The notes under the pieces are model-generated. The model worked only from the letters and a program-made list of their open reading frames with translations. It was not told the origin of the DNA and ran no database searches. Shown here in pieces: positions 36,131-49,099 of a stretch of DNA of 64,000 bases; within the stretch, counting starts at the first letter, position 1, and the number at the start of each line of letters is the position of its first letter. Origin of the DNA: Chrysogorgia sp. JL179-B06 (lineage: Eukaryota > Cnidaria > Anthozoa > Scleralcyonacea > Chrysogorgiidae); NCBI GenBank assembly GCA_035772405.1, contig JAYKKM010000375.1, positions 5,490,001 through 5,554,000 on the forward strand, written 5' to 3'. Position numbers and translations under genes: made by a program.

Positions 36131-38645
36131 AACTCGTGACAGCCGGGCCGGTGGAAAATATGGCAGGGCTATGACTTTTTTGGTCACACCAAAGGCAGGG
36201 CTATTATTTTTTTATAATAACTAATAGCAGGGCACCTACTTTTTCTGTTATTAAAACATTGACTTAATAACATCTCCAAGAGTGTAATCTTACGAATAAT
36301 ATATCTAAGAATATATATTATATATTTTAAAATAATATAAATACTATAAATACAGTAAGTATCTGTATAACATCTGCCTCATACCAAAGCATGATTTAGG
36401 GTGGATATTTAGAGTGTGCAAAAAGCAATGGGGATAGGGGTGCGGTGCACCACTTTATCAGATGAAGACACAACGGCAGGGCATTGACTTTTTATCCTAA
36501 AGGATCGATAGCAGGGCAAAGACTTTTTTTACCTTGAAAGCAAGGAGGGCAAGAACTTTTTTTATGTACAATTTTCTTTTTTCCACCGGCCCAACCTTTT
36601 GGTAATTTTTGCAAAAAATCGTTTGTCCGGCTTGCTGAAATTTAAACTGAATAAAATGAAGTGAAAAAGCTGGCTTGTCGTAAGAGTAATTGTTATATGT
36701 TCTAAGGATTTATGGTGAAGGAAAATTTAGAGTGTAGTGGTATATACATTTTAAGACCAAATCGGGACCAGTTGCGAAAAATGCAACATCAAGGCCTTCC
36801 AGCCTTTTGCTAATCATTGCATGGTACCTAACCGATTTAAAAGAGTCACTGTTATAGTTGATCATTACCTTATATGTGGCCTCCTCCGCAGGCAACTATG
36901 TATTTTCCTAGCTGCGACGTTTTCAGTTTTGCGACGCTTTCAGTGATTCAGTCTATAATGTTTTGACCGAGCCAAATAAATAAATAAGAGCCCCACGCGT
37001 TATTGGGTCCTGGGATGTTCATCTGAACCACCGCCTGGATCACCGCTTCTTTTAGGCATGCTTGGAACTCCACGTATTGGGATACGGACGTCCAGTCGAG
37101 TGGATTACTCCCGATCTGAAAACGTTGCAGCTGCTACCTTATATGATACTTGAAGCTTGTTCAATGACTTCCTAAACGCTCCAGTCCCGCTAACACGATT
37201 ACAGTCGGTCTGTGTTTTGAAAGTCAATATTATATGTAACAGCTTTCGTCTCTTCGCGAGCCTAACATCTAGTAAATTAACGTAGTGTCGTTGTAAACAG
37301 AACGAGGACGTATAAGTGTTGAGATTACTCTTACCTAAGTTCAGTCTCTTTGTTTTAAATAAATAATTATTTTGTTTTGAATGTCAAGGTCCATATAAAT
37401 GACAATTCCGTTAACAACATGGAAATCCGCGCGCGCGGTAGTTGATTTTCGATTCCAGAGCATTACACAGACGAAGCAGTTCGAATTGTAATCACAGCTG
37501 ATACCAGCCGTGCAGTTAGCGAGCGGTTATCCTTTGTTGAAAATACACCGTTGTCTCATTATAATTCAAGAGCATGCACACGCGCGGCAAAAGATAGCAG
37601 AGAGAGAGAGATGGAGCGTGCGATTGGAAAACAAAGATGACACGAAAGATTGTGGTAATGAGAATGGCGACCCGTGACCCCCGCGCGCCAGGCTATTGGC
37701 TTCAATTAATTCGGTTCCTCTTCAAAGGACAATGCGTGTGGCGTGATGGCGGGCATTTAGTCCACTCAAAATAGGCTACGTTGCTCTGGGAAACTAGTGC
37801 TTCGCGACAGGTCGCAGAATCATTAAAAGTATTTCTCCATGTAGAGATCTCGATTCCTCGAACGTAGCTGTTTTCGGAGCTGGTTCCCGCATTCTCGTTT
37901 CAAGTAATCCGCACTACAATCTACATTGAGAAATTCGGTTCCGCGGTTGTTTATCATTGAAGCAATTACTCCAAATAACTACGCTCCTTATAATATTGAT
38001 ATGAAATAATACATTTAAAGCTGCCAAAGTTGAAATTATATATTTACTCAAATTTCATCGTTTTGCATGGCCGCCCAGCATTTTAGTGCCACGATATTCT
38101 GTAGCTGCATGTCAGACTTGCGTGGGGAATGGTTTTATTCTGTATATACAAGGAATGTTCGTTTTTGTGTGTTTAAGGGGAGAATTAAGCCGACTAATTT
38201 TAGGATAGCGGTGTATTCTCTCCCATTTGGAGCTTACAACATGTTCTAACAGAATAGCATTACTGTTTTTGATATAATCCAATACATAAATATGGAAATG
38301 TGAAAAGTATGTTTTCAGATGTTTCTTCTTAAATGCTATCTATAGTTCAAAGCTATACATAATTAGTCAATAACCTTATTCAGACAATTAGTTTACCGAC
38401 CAGCAAACAAATTAACGAAGGCTTTTAGTGTAATTCTGTTTCCAGTTGTCATAGCTACTGCACGAAGGAAAAAATATTTTGTAATGATAAAACGCGAACA
38501 CGTAGGTTGTAAAAGTAGGCTAAAAAATTACCCATTATTGTAATGAAGAATAATATATTCAAAACAAATGCTGAAAAACATCAGAGATATTGGTGAATAC
38601 TGGCTCGATTTCCATATAAATATCCCCAAATTTAAAACATAGTGG

Positions 38646-38712
38646 CTAACCCAAACCTTACCCTAATCCTAACCCTAACCCTCCACCTAATATATACTAA
38701 CCCTAACTCTTA
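38646..38712 (-). repeat. Degenerate telomere-like CCCTAA repeats
   Basis: Several copies of CTAACCC and CCTAACCCT within 67 bp, interrupted. TTAGGG is the telomere unit in most animals including cnidarians; here it is interstitial. Confidence 0.65.
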
Positions 38713-39682
38713 CGATAATGTTTTATTTTAGAAATAACAGCTGATTTTAATTTCGACTTTTACTACCGATAGTCTATGTGACGTCATTTCGGGATTTTAT
38801 ATGGAAATTCAACCGAAATACTTTTCTAGTTAATAGATTTTAAACAATCAACAACATAGTTTTTGTTTAGGAAATATAGTTTTAGTGGAGAAAATGGCAA
38901 TCAATAATAGATAAAAGTAATCATTGTTTAGAAAATATACTATTTTGAGCAAAACTCATGCAAAACCTGTCTCACTTTTGGTTTCAAACTATCATTCTCA
39001 GATCGGTTTAAAAAAATCATATTTTTCAAGGTTATAATATGATCCCCCCAACCTTAAATCATACATATCAGTTGTATAGCCCAAATCCTCGCTTATGGTC
39101 CATCTACACGATTTTCTAATTCGATTGTCATTCTGGTGTATGTGTTTGTTTTTACGCGGTATTGCTCTTGTTTATGATTCGTTGGCAAATGTTGCAAAAC
39201 ATCAGTTTGCAGTCTCGTCAGTAATTTACATACATCAAGATTACAATCATACCCGAGGTTGATTAGTTTTCATACCATGGCAGCAAAAGACACCCAAAAT
39301 GAATTTGAAATGTTCGATGTTCATCAAATATGTTCTGCAGTTTTGCTTCCATTCAAATGATATGATATTATGGCCGAGGAATCGGATTTTTGCGAAATGG
39401 CCGTCTGCTGAGACCGTTAATATAAGTAGAAACTCTACTTATACGTGTTCATTCTAGTTTGCGAAGGCCCTTCTTCAACGAGAATACTATATATCTGTTG
39501 TCCGGTATGTTCATTTCAACATGATATGCGTATGGTTTGACCGATATATCAAATATAAAATCAGAAATCGTTAAAGACATATATATATATATATACTAGT
39601 AAAATCAGACATCATCAAAATCGGACATCGAATTTTGACAGCAACGTTGAAAGAATATACCCCAAGTTAGTGGTATAAACGT

Positions 39683-39935
39683 GCTGTGCTGCGTATAGGC
39701 AGTGTAGGAATCGATTCGAGAACTCTGCAAGGTTGGTGTGCTGCCAAAACGGTGCGGTGTTTTAGGCGGTCTACTGTTGCGAGCGAACGCGCTTCGTCGG
39801 AGAGTGAACTGACGTAAAGCGAAATGAAAACCACTGACACCCGCGGGTTATATTTCCGACTTCTCGGAAGGGCCTTCGCTCGAAACAGTATATATCTTAC
39901 ACACTATTTCGGCAGTGCACCAACCTTTTAGAGTC
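39683..39935 (+). mobile_element. Degenerate copy of the GTGCTGCGTAGGCAGTGT element
   Basis: Starts with GTGCTGCGTATAGGCAGTGT, keeps AAGGTTGGTGTGCTGCC and GGGCCTTCGCTCGAAAC, and ends with CGGCAGTGCACCAACC. The ribozyme-like core is eroded. Confidence 0.7.
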
Positions 39936-41832
39936 CTATAGACTATAGTACACTCGCTTTGTACATCGACGCCAACGTTTTGGGACGATTTACAACTAAA
40001 ACAAAACGACTTTCCTTCGAAAAAGGCAGATCGCTGCGTGAATCTGATGATTCTCAGACTGATAAACTGAAAGAGACGACAACAGTATTAGAGATATATA
40101 CTAGGAGTTCTTAGAAGTGCATGAAATGCTGCCTCGGAACATACACAGGAGCAGTGGGTATTATTCCCGTTCGTTTGTTTGCCTTGAAATATGACCGCTC
40201 AACCGCCAGATAAGTCGTTCAATTCAGAAATATTAGAAACGTGCAGTTCGATTTGGCAAAACTTAAAGTGTCGCCTGAATGGAAAATTTATAACTTCGCG
40301 AGTCTTGCTCGTAACGACAGCGTCTGAATTCAAGGAGACATAATATAACCTCAATGTTTTTGACAACGGCGACTTCCCGCCGCATGATTTCCGCTTGAAT
40401 GGAAAATTTATGATTTCGCGAGGCTTGCTCTTTCGAGTAAATGTTGTTCGAATCAGATCATGTACGCGCCATAAAATACAGCTAGAAGTTCAGCACTAAA
40501 GCAGAACACGTTGCCGTTGGCGAGTTCCGAACATTTGACAGCATTAGATATATATAATACATGGCCATATTACATTTCTGTTGACTGATGTTGTAATTGC
40601 ATGGCTAGGTCATTATATAGCTTGGTCGTTGTATTTTGTGATTGTTTTCGGACAAGTTAGAAATTTGAGCCATAGGCACCAGATGCATGCCGTTTCAGAA
40701 ATCCAATCCGAATTCGTATTTAGTTTCGTCCAGCATCCTCAATACTACCTGATGAGTGTTGTGCTGCGTATGCAATGCGATACGATACGAAAACTCCATT
40801 CTGACCTCCTATAGTATAAAACACCGAGTACACCTCGACCATTTGCAGTCCTGAGTTCCTTTTCGAAACCGACTTCTTTGCCATGTCGTTCAGTTTTGTT
40901 GCCATCTATATTCAAAACTCTAACCGTGTATTCTTCTTGTACTCTTACCGCTCTAAGTGTACATGCATGTAGAGTAAAAGTGTACAATTCGACGTTTTCT
41001 CGAATCACGACTTACATCGAAATAGTTCCCGTAGTCGACTAATATATATATAGAGAGAGAGTTGTTCTATTTGAATAAATTATCAGTTGCTAATGCCGTT
41101 TTCTTTTAAATCACAATTAGCAGACGGCAGATCCTAATTTAATGGATGTCGTTTGGTTCCCGCCTTTGTACCACGCAACCTTATGAACACTGCGCCGCTA
41201 GTCTAATTCAAGTAATTGCCGTTTAATAGTTTTCCTGTAGCCCTTCGTCGTAGTCGAGTCCAGTCAGATATTTGGGAACATCGCCGCCTTCGTTAATAAA
41301 ACCGCATCACTTTAGCCAGACATCCTCCTTCTGCTTAAACACAAGCCGTGTATGGCTGTTCCGATTCGAGTTTAATAAGGCATGAGTAGTACTAGCTTGA
41401 GGTCAACGCATGCAAATGGTCATATCTTTCAACTATCGAAGATAGTCGAAGATTTCCGACTCTGGCTTTTGTCCGCACAAGTATACACTTTGTTATTATA
41501 GTACACGCGTTGCTTATAATACGATATGTTGTCGACAAATTCGAAGAAAAAACATTAGCCATGCAATTTCACTAGTCGTATCTTTTGTTTATATAAACTC
41601 TGTCCGCTCGTTTTAGATTATTTTGAATTGATGTTCAAAACGTTCTCTGTATGTCTTCTACGTTATAGTCCTAGTATATACTGATCCATTTCTATCGATA
41701 TTTTGCTCAGTCCTGCATTGCGTCGCGCTTTCGCTGACTGGTAACGGGAACATTTGGATATTGGATATTTTCCTCGGATATAACGTTCTCCAGACAACCC
41801 ATTTTAACATGTGCTATATATATATATATATA

Positions 41833-41891
41833 GTACAATATCTACAGACACGTGTTTCGCTGTTCCACAGCTCATCAGTGTAGCTTGGTAC
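41833..41891 (-). ncRNA. Hammerhead ribozyme, isolated intact copy in channel gene B intron
   Basis: Read on the minus strand, this is the same ribozyme as the 46.4 kb array: GTAC, CTACA, CTGATGA, GCTGT-GGA-ACAGC, GAAAC, the short stem III, GUC, TGTAG and GTAC. The core and all stems are intact. It lies in the same orientation as gene B and next to two SINEs, so the gene B pre-mRNA would contain it. Confidence 0.88.
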
Positions 41892-41912
41892 AATCTTACC
41901 TTCGCTCTCCAT

Positions 41913-42030
41913 CTGAGTCTCGATGGCTCAATGGTTAGAGCGTCTCACCGGCAATCAGAAGGTTACAGGTTCGATTCCTGTCCAGGACTCAGAATCATTT
42001 TTCTGAGGATACGAGCTTGACGATCGTCTA
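41913..42030 (+). mobile_element. tRNA-derived SINE, second family, copy 2
   Basis: A box TGGCTCAATGGTTAGAGCG, B box AGGTTCGATTCC, then CCAGGACTCAGAATC and a tail ending CTTGACGATCG. Confidence 0.72.
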
Positions 42031-42081
42031 TAGTGTACTATATATACTGCAGTGAAACCGAGGCAGTACATATTTTGTGTT

Positions 42082-42210
42082 TCGCGGTAGCTCAATGGTT
42101 AGAGCGTCTCACCGGCAATCAGAAGGTTACTATAGAAGTTCAAACCCTGTCTGGGTCTCAAACTGATTTTGTAAGGATTTGATCTTGACGATCGCGTCCA
42201 TGTAACGTAG
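42082..42210 (+). mobile_element. tRNA-derived SINE, second family, copy 3
   Basis: A direct repeat of the previous copy about 160 bp away. The B box is damaged (AAGTTCAAACCC) and a short insertion precedes it. Confidence 0.7.
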
Positions 42211-42508
42211 TATATCTTGATATGTGTCTGAAAATGTCTTTCGTTTCCTTGGCAGTCTGGCCTCTCTTCAAACCATGTACCAGTTTCGTGGCAGCATGCG
42301 ACCGACAACTGCGATATATGCAACGAATCTGCCTGTCATGGTGTCATCATTGTGTAGTCGAATACTCTAGTCGCGATCTGCATATAAATACAACTTCATG
42401 TGTAAACAGGTGAAAGACTCTGTCACACTGCAGCCGCCTCACACTAATGTACATGCAGGCGAGTCGCATTTCAAAACAGCTATGCATAACTAAGTCGCAT
42501 TTACTTAC

Positions 42509-43111
42509 CCACGCTAGCGTGCTCGAGTAGGGATTCTCCAGTAAACGCCATATTGACTTGCAGTATCTGCGCCATAACTTCTTGACGTGTTCGCCCCATT
42601 TCTCATGATTCCTGTGTCCGCGTTCTGCCTCCGGGTAAACATCGCTTAAGTCATCAAAGTTCTCCTCTTCGTCGTCCAACACGCTCTCCGCAATGCTATC
42701 CTTCTCCAAAGCGCCGAAACCTTGAAGTTTCTCCTCCAGCTCGTTGTGCTCGTCGTAATACGACCAACAGCATGGTTCGATCAACTTCGGGTCGATGCCC
42801 CAGTAGCTCAGTTCTTCCGCAAACATCGGACCACAGATGTCTCTCGGAGCGTGAAGCTTTCCGGTGCGAAAGTAGTTAAGAATATGCGAGAACAGGCCTG
42901 GGTGGCGGTCGAAGAAAAACTCTCGGTTCGGTCGAGGATCGAGTTTGATTTGATCACTGATCCACGTCAGCCTTGTGTCCGTGAAGTTATTCAAAGTGCT
43001 AAGATGCGTTTCGTGGCGTTGGCCACCGACGTTTAGTATTACCTTGATGTCTGTGGTCTGTGCCAACTCGTCGCTGCCGCCGGCTGCAGTACCATGGACT
43101 AGCAGAGACAT
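42509..43111 (-). CDS. Voltage-gated K+ channel gene B, exon 1 (T1 domain), Shaw/Kv3-like
   Basis: This exon encodes residues 1-201 of a paralogue of gene A. The T1 domain starts near residue 22 (IKVILNVGGQRHET). The HX5CX20CC zinc motif is exact: H87, C93, C114, C115, followed by W. An acidic linker at about 145-162 lies between T1 and the pre-S1 helix, then ENPYSS. The ATG at 43111 is the natural start; the residues before the conserved domain are few and unconserved. The exon ends at 42509 after TGG with a GTAAGT donor, phase 0, the same residue and phase as gene A. It joins 32406-33398 across a 9.1 kb intron to give 531 residues. Genes A and B are arranged head-to-tail with about 19 kb between them, as expected of a tandem duplication. 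Confidence 0.93.
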
Positions 43112-44770
43112 TGTCCGTTATGTGGCTCACGAAACGTCGAACAGATCAGTCGTCGTTGAACATATATAGACGACACGTCGGTCGTCCCTCAGTAGTCTAA
43201 ACAAATCTCAATTATTAAATGGATAGAAATGTTCCTCCGTCAAGTTTAATACTGACGATAATTACGCGCCTGGGTTGGTCTGTCCGGCGTTTGACTCTGC
43301 CAGCAGGACGGGTCGCGAGAACTAAAAAGACCAGCTTATCTTCAATTCTAACCTCTACACGACTCCAATGTAAATATTTTAAAACATTGTCACATCCATC
43401 AGTTACCTGCCAATGAAATTCGAAGACCGAGTGATCAGTGAGTTTGGTAAACAGATGTCTTCATTCACTTTCCCCAGTGATTAGCATTAATTTGGTTCCC
43501 ACTGGCAACAGCGTTGATTGTGGCCGCGAAATTTCCTCCCTGCTTTTTAATAGCAGCAGAGCTCAGACATGCAGAGCCACAATATCCACAATCTCGGTTA
43601 ACTCTCTTGTGACGTATTGCAGTTTCGAGATTTTCCAAGATTACCGGAAGACCACGGCAACACATGAGTAGCCGAACCTCTATATTTGCTATGTAATATC
43701 TTCTCTCAATTTATTTCATATTTTCTCTCAATTCTGTATTTTCTGTTCATTTGTATATACATCGCTCTAATGTATAAAGCTTTTAGCACGGATTCCTTTT
43801 CGCTGTTCGGTTGTCGGAGAGTTTCGAATATAATAATAGATTAGAAATTGTCTTGGATGCGAATCTGAATCTTCCCTGAAAGATAAATGGAAAAAGGTGC
43901 ATAGTTTTGTCGATTCAATTTTTTATACGTATGTAGGTCTATACGTACTTGTGACTGAGAACCGTTTGATACTCGGAGTAAAATCCATTCTCTCAAATTG
44001 TCACTTGCGCGATTGTCATTGAAATCTAAAAGCTGTTTAAGTCGACTTTTACGAGCAGTCACTATCCGATGCTGCATCGTGCGCTGCAGGGCGTTGCGTA
44101 ATTATGGAAACACACTGTCACCTGACATTCTAATTTACGCTTCAGTTTGTCTTAAAATCTGATTTAAATCCAAATTTAATACGACAGCCACTAAACAAAT
44201 GCTTATTTTGTGTTTGTATAGTGTCTATATACGTTTAAAGAACAATAGTACGATTCATTATGCTCACAGTTCAACGCAAGAATTTGCGACACTTGATTTG
44301 CGTGCACGAGAATCAGTTATGTGGGCGAGACTGACATGTAACATCGATAGCGATGCTTTGTTTTTCCTTGAAAGCTGGTAAATTAAAGAGTGGAAATATG
44401 GAAATAAGCAACGACTCGAGATGAAATGAGTTTTAAATGATAACTTAAGCGATTAGGGATACGAGTTTAGTGTGTATCGAGAACTCGCGGTTGATAAATC
44501 TCCCACTCAGATTGCATGTGTTCGAATTTCGTCGAGTTGTCCTAGCTCGCGGTGGCTCCGTTTGCCATAACTTATCAAAGGTGACACCGCGTTTACTGTT
44601 ATCACTGAATCGCTAACTCGTGCATGTTGCATCACGTACTACACGAGACGACGTCTGAACGATTTAAAAACCCTATATATAACTTTCCCGGATTTTAGTT
44701 CTAAAGAAGGATTATCCGAAAGCCTTATTCTATCTCCATTTTCGGACTCAAGGGACAGGCGTCATTGTGG
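43112..44770. other. Upstream region of channel gene B
   Basis: Probably holds the promoter and 5'UTR. It looks single-copy, with no repeat or open frame of note. No defensible promoter element was seen. Confidence 0.5.
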
Positions 44771-44791
44771 TAAATTAGGTATATATATATG

Positions 44792-44870
<79 letters not shown>
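44770..44870. repeat. (TA)n microsatellite
   Basis: TA run with a few TATATAAA interruptions, next to the SINE. Confidence 0.93.
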
Positions 44871-44894
44871 CTGCTGATATTTGTAAATTATTTG

Positions 44895-45260
44895 GAACTA
44901 TCTCTAACACTCGAAATTTTCCTTCACCATAAATCCTTTCAACATGTAGTTTGATCGAGTGAAATGCCAAATATTACCTATAATATATACCCAGAATCTT
45001 ATCCCGGCATTACCACCACCATATATACAGAACTCGCGACTAGACTCTCGGCAACGGCTTCCGTAGCTCAGTGGTCAGAGCACTGCACTAGCATCGCAGG
45101 GTCGCTGGTTCAATTCCAGCCGGAAGGCCTTGAAGTTGCATTTTTCGCAACTGGTCCCGGTTTGGTCTTAAAATGTATGTATTCTAACACTCGAAATTTT
45201 CCTTCACCATAAATCCTTTCAACATGTAGTTTGATCGAGTGAAATGCCAAATATTACCTA
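44895..45260 (+). mobile_element. tRNA-Ala-like SINE, best-preserved copy
   Basis: The tRNA part 45058-45127 folds well: acceptor CTTCCG/CGGAAG, D arm GCTC/GAGC, anticodon stem CTGC/GCAG with loop CTAGCAT (anticodon AGC, alanine), T stem GCTGG/CCAGC. The body TTGCATTTTTCGCAACTGG to GAAATGCCAAATATTACC follows, and the same body end precedes the tRNA part, so units are head-to-tail. Partial copies follow at 45292-45380 (minus) and 45405-45460 (plus). Confidence 0.85.
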
Positions 45261-45890
45261 TATATATATATATATATATATAGGTTCTATATAGGTTCTA
45301 AGGATTTTTGGTGAAGGAAAATTTCGAGTGTTGGAATATATACATTTTTAAGACCAAACCGGGACCAGTTGCGAAAAATGATATATATATATATATATAT
45401 GGCCTCTAAGTTGCATTTTTCGCACTCGAAATTTTCCTTCACCATAAATCCTTAGAATATATGTATATGTATATCGAATAATCCACTAGGCCGAGCGGTT
45501 TTAGAAGATTAGGCTCTGGAAGGATGTAATTAGACACTGTTTAGGCAACTGTTATTGTGAAAACTGACGCCATTTAGTCCAAACCTTCATCGTCATTAAT
45601 GAATTTTAATAAACCCTTTTAATAATCTTTGTTTACCGGCGATGAAATACGTCTTAATCTATAAAACATTGACCTTTTTGACGTAAATGTAATGTCGCGT
45701 ATATGTCCGCACCCACGCGCGGTTATTTGCCTTACCCCCCGCATCTCGGAATAGTTATCACATGCTTCATTTTTCTGATCGGTGCTTGAAATTCAAAACT
45801 GAAGGCAGTTCATAACGCAACGCATACATATACATGTTAATAAACATATCTTATATAGCTACGAAATGATGATATATATATATATATATA

Positions 45891-46332
45891 TACCGGGTGG
45901 CGCAAAAACATGTTCCCCCTCTTCGACTCATTGTAATTTAAAAACTGAAAAAGCTTTCTTATACAAATAAAAATTATTGAACGTAGTTATGTCTAACTTA
46001 AATTTTGATGTATGCCTATCTCGGCTAATATTTTATAGAAATGTGCAATAGGCGTTTACACTCAATGTAGCGTTTTTGGAAGACGCGAAAAATTGTCTGA
46101 AATGGTCTAATAATGTGCATTATGGTAATAAAATGGTAAAAACACGCATAGTGTCGTCCGAGTTTAAACGCCTATATCTCGGCTAATATTTTATAGAAAT
46201 GTGCAAGGCATACATCAAAATTTAAGTTAGACATAACTACGTTCAATAATTTTTATTTGTATAAGATAGCTTTTTCAGTTTTTTAATTACAATGAGTCGA
46301 AGAGGGGGAACATGTTTTTGCGCCACCCGGTA
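45891..46332. mobile_element. Mariner-like foldback MITE, CCGGGTGGCGC ends
   Basis: The 438 bp body 45893-46330 is flanked by TA. The ends CCGGGTGGCGCAAAAACATG and complement are perfect and extend far inward (AAATTTTGATGTATGCC). It abuts the hammerhead array. Confidence 0.9.
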
Positions 46333-46355
46333 TATATCATACCCATATCTAGATT

Positions 46356-46414
46356 GTACCAAGCTACACTGATGAGCTGTGGAACAGCGAAACACGTGTC
46401 TGTAGATATTGTAC
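46356..46414 (+). ncRNA. Hammerhead ribozyme, array copy 1
   Basis: All conserved core bases are present: CTGATGA at 46369-46375 and GAAA at 46389-46392. Stem II is GCTGT/ACAGC with a GGA loop. Stem III is the short self-complementary ACACGTGT, which can pair within one molecule or between two. The GUC cleavage triplet ends at 46400. Stem I pairs CTACA (46364-46368) with TGTAG (46401-46405), then GTAC with GTAC beyond an internal loop. Short-stem-III type I hammerheads are known from Penelope-like elements. Confidence 0.9.
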
Positions 46415-46634
46415 TATTACGCTCCTTCACTTCGGTGTTGTTGAGCACTCTGTGAAGTTGGTGTAGGTGTCTTTAGCGATAATGCAACGCCCACTACCTT
46501 TGTGGTAGTTTGAGCACTCTGGCCCTATACCGCTTCACGCTCTCTGGATGTGCGCATGACCGCTGTTTGTCCCACAAGCGGTTGTCACCGGCAATCGCTT
46601 GTGTATAATTAGTTCTCATGCCCATATCTAGATT

Positions 46635-46693
46635 GTACCAAGCTATACTGATGAGCTGTGGAACAGCGAAACACGTGTCTGTAGATATTGTAC
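46635..46693 (+). ncRNA. Hammerhead ribozyme, array copy 2
   Basis: Same fold as copy 1, with CTGATGA at 46648-46654 and a GUC triplet. One stem I pair is a G-U wobble (CTATA opposite TGTAG). Confidence 0.88.
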
Positions 46694-46900
46694 TATTACG
46701 CTCCTTCACTTCGGTGTTGTTGAGCACTCTGTGAAGTTGGTGTAGGTGTCCTTTAGCGATAATGCAACGCCCACTTTGAGCACTCTGGCCCTATACCGCT
46801 TCACGCTCTCTGGATGTGCGCATGACCGCTGTTTGTCCCACAAGCGGTTGTCACCGGCAATCGCTTGTGTATAATTAGTTCTCATGCCCATATCTAGATT

Positions 46901-46959
46901 GTACCAAGCTACACTGATGAGCTGTGGAACAGCGAAACACGTGTATGTAGATATTGTAC
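46901..46959 (+). ncRNA. Hammerhead ribozyme, array copy 3
   Basis: CTGATGA at 46914-46920, stem II intact, stem I intact. The cleavage triplet is GUA instead of GUC; this still fits the NUH rule. Confidence 0.87.
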
Positions 46960-47180
46960 TATTACGCTCCTTCACTTCGGTGTTGTTAAGCGCTCTGTGA
47001 AGTTGGTGTAGGTGCCCTTTAGCGATAATGCAACGCCCACTACCCTTGTGGTAGTTTGAGCACTCTGGCCCTCTACCGCTTCACGCTCTCTGGATGTGCG
47101 CATGACCGCTGTTTGTCCCAGAAGCGGTTGTCATCGGCAATCGCTTGTGTATAATTAGTTCTCATGCCCATATCTAGATT

Positions 47181-47239
47181 GTACCAAGCTACACTGATGA
47201 GTTGTGGAACAGCGAAACACGTGTATGTAGATATTGTAC
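47181..47239 (+). ncRNA. Hammerhead ribozyme, array copy 4
   Basis: CTGATGA at 47194-47200, with GUA as the cleavage triplet. Stem II has one U-G wobble (GTTGT opposite ACAGC). All core bases are conserved. Confidence 0.87.
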
Positions 47240-47434
47240 TATTACGCTCCTTCACTTCGGTGTTGTTAAGCACTCTGTGAAGTTGGTGTAGGTGCCCTTT
47301 AGCGATAATGCAACGCCCATTACCCTTGTGTTAGTTTGAGCACTCTGATGTGCGCATGACCGCTGTTTGTCCCACAAGCGGTTGTCACCGGTAATCGCTT
47401 GTGTATAATTAGTTCTCATGCCCATATCTAGATT

Positions 47435-47982
<548 letters not shown>

Positions 47983-47987
<5 letters not shown>

Positions 47988-48060
47988 ATAAGCGGTCATC
48001 CCTTTCGATATTGTCACTGCCTGAAGATTCTTTTACAGATGAAACAAGTTGTAGCAGACC
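47983..48060 (+). promoter_or_regulatory. PLE 3' region: TATA box and hammerhead-like motif
   Basis: TATAAATA at 47983-47990 overlaps the endonuclease stop codon. It is followed by CTGAAGA at 48021-48027 and GAAAC at 48041-48045, the core boxes of a divergent hammerhead (CUGANGA...GAAAC), but stem II between them pairs poorly. The TATA plus hammerhead order also occurs at 4158-4231. Confidence 0.55.
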
Positions 48061-48147
48061 AGTTTTGAGGTAAGCGAAAATCTAATCTATTTGCTCTAAC
48101 TATATGTTGTTGAGCACTCTTTGCATTTCGTAGACCAAAACCTACAC

Positions 48148-48296
<149 letters not shown>

Positions 48297-48396
48297 GCCA
48301 AATATTACTTGTAATATACCCAGAATCTTATCTATCCCGGCATTACCACCACTATATATACAGAACTCGTGACTATATAGGCGCCCTCGGCAACGC

Positions 48397-49094
48397 AATT
48401 TTCCCTTTCGTAAACGGTCGTTACCATCCCGAAGGGTCGTTACCATCCCAGTTCTCATAGAATGTTGGTAAGCGGAGTGAAATTCCTCGTGGTCCCAAGG
48501 TTCCCGCACACTTTATTTCGCGGCTCCTCGTGTTCTTTCATAATATTGCTATCTAAAAAGCGAACAAGCATCTATATATTATATGGCGAGTTCTTTGAAA
48601 AAAAAAAATTCAAACAAACCCGAGACAATCAAGAGGCAGATTTGGAGCAAGTCTATGAAATAGTGTGTAAGTTGTCTAACGTTTCGAGCGGCCCTTCGTC
48701 AGAGAGTGAAACGACGTAAAGTGAAATAATAACTGTATGATTATTTCATGCACTTTATGTTTCACTCTCTGACGAAGGACCTTCGCTCGAAACGTTAGAC
48801 AACTTACACGTTATTTCGGCAGTATACACCAACCTTTTTATACATTTTGATTTGTATTTCTACACTGCCTACGCAGCACAACACGTTTTGTCGCCTATTG
48901 AGTATTGAAAAGCATCTAGTTATGACTAGTAAGTGACTTTACGCGAATTAACTATGTTCTATGGCAAATGCAGAAATACTTAACTACATTTATGGTTATA
49001 TTACGGTGGTCCATATATGCAATGCGCATATAATAGTTTCGGTCGACAAATATATTTTGTCGGTCGACAAATATATTTTGTCAGTCAAATATAT
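48397..49094 (-). mobile_element. Inverted copy of the 10.29-10.93 kb element
   Basis: Reads as the reverse complement of 10290-10930: CCCTTTCGTAAACGGTCG, TCCTCGTGGTCCCAAGG, TCAAGAGGCAGATTTGG, the hammerhead-like inverted pair (48675-48800), CTACACTGCCTACGCAGCAC and the 21 bp minisatellite remnant. Confidence 0.8.
48764..48800 (+). ncRNA. Hammerhead-like motif, CUGACGA variant
   Basis: CTGACGA at 48769-48775 and GAAAC at 48789-48793, followed by GTT and AGA; TCT before the core can pair with AGA after the cleavage site. Stem II is imperfect. A minus-strand relative lies at about 48675-48713. Confidence 0.4.
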
Positions 49095-49099
49095 TTTGC

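Noticed and set aside
40745..40795. Hammerhead-like CTGATGA with a long G-U-rich stem II and GAAAA
   Set aside because: The stem needs several wobbles, stem I and the cleavage triplet are not convincing, and the stretch overlaps an eroded GTGCTGCGTA repeat.
45058..45127. Functional tRNA-Ala(AGC)
   Set aside because: It folds well, but it is embedded in a repeated SINE body and other copies are truncated or interrupted.
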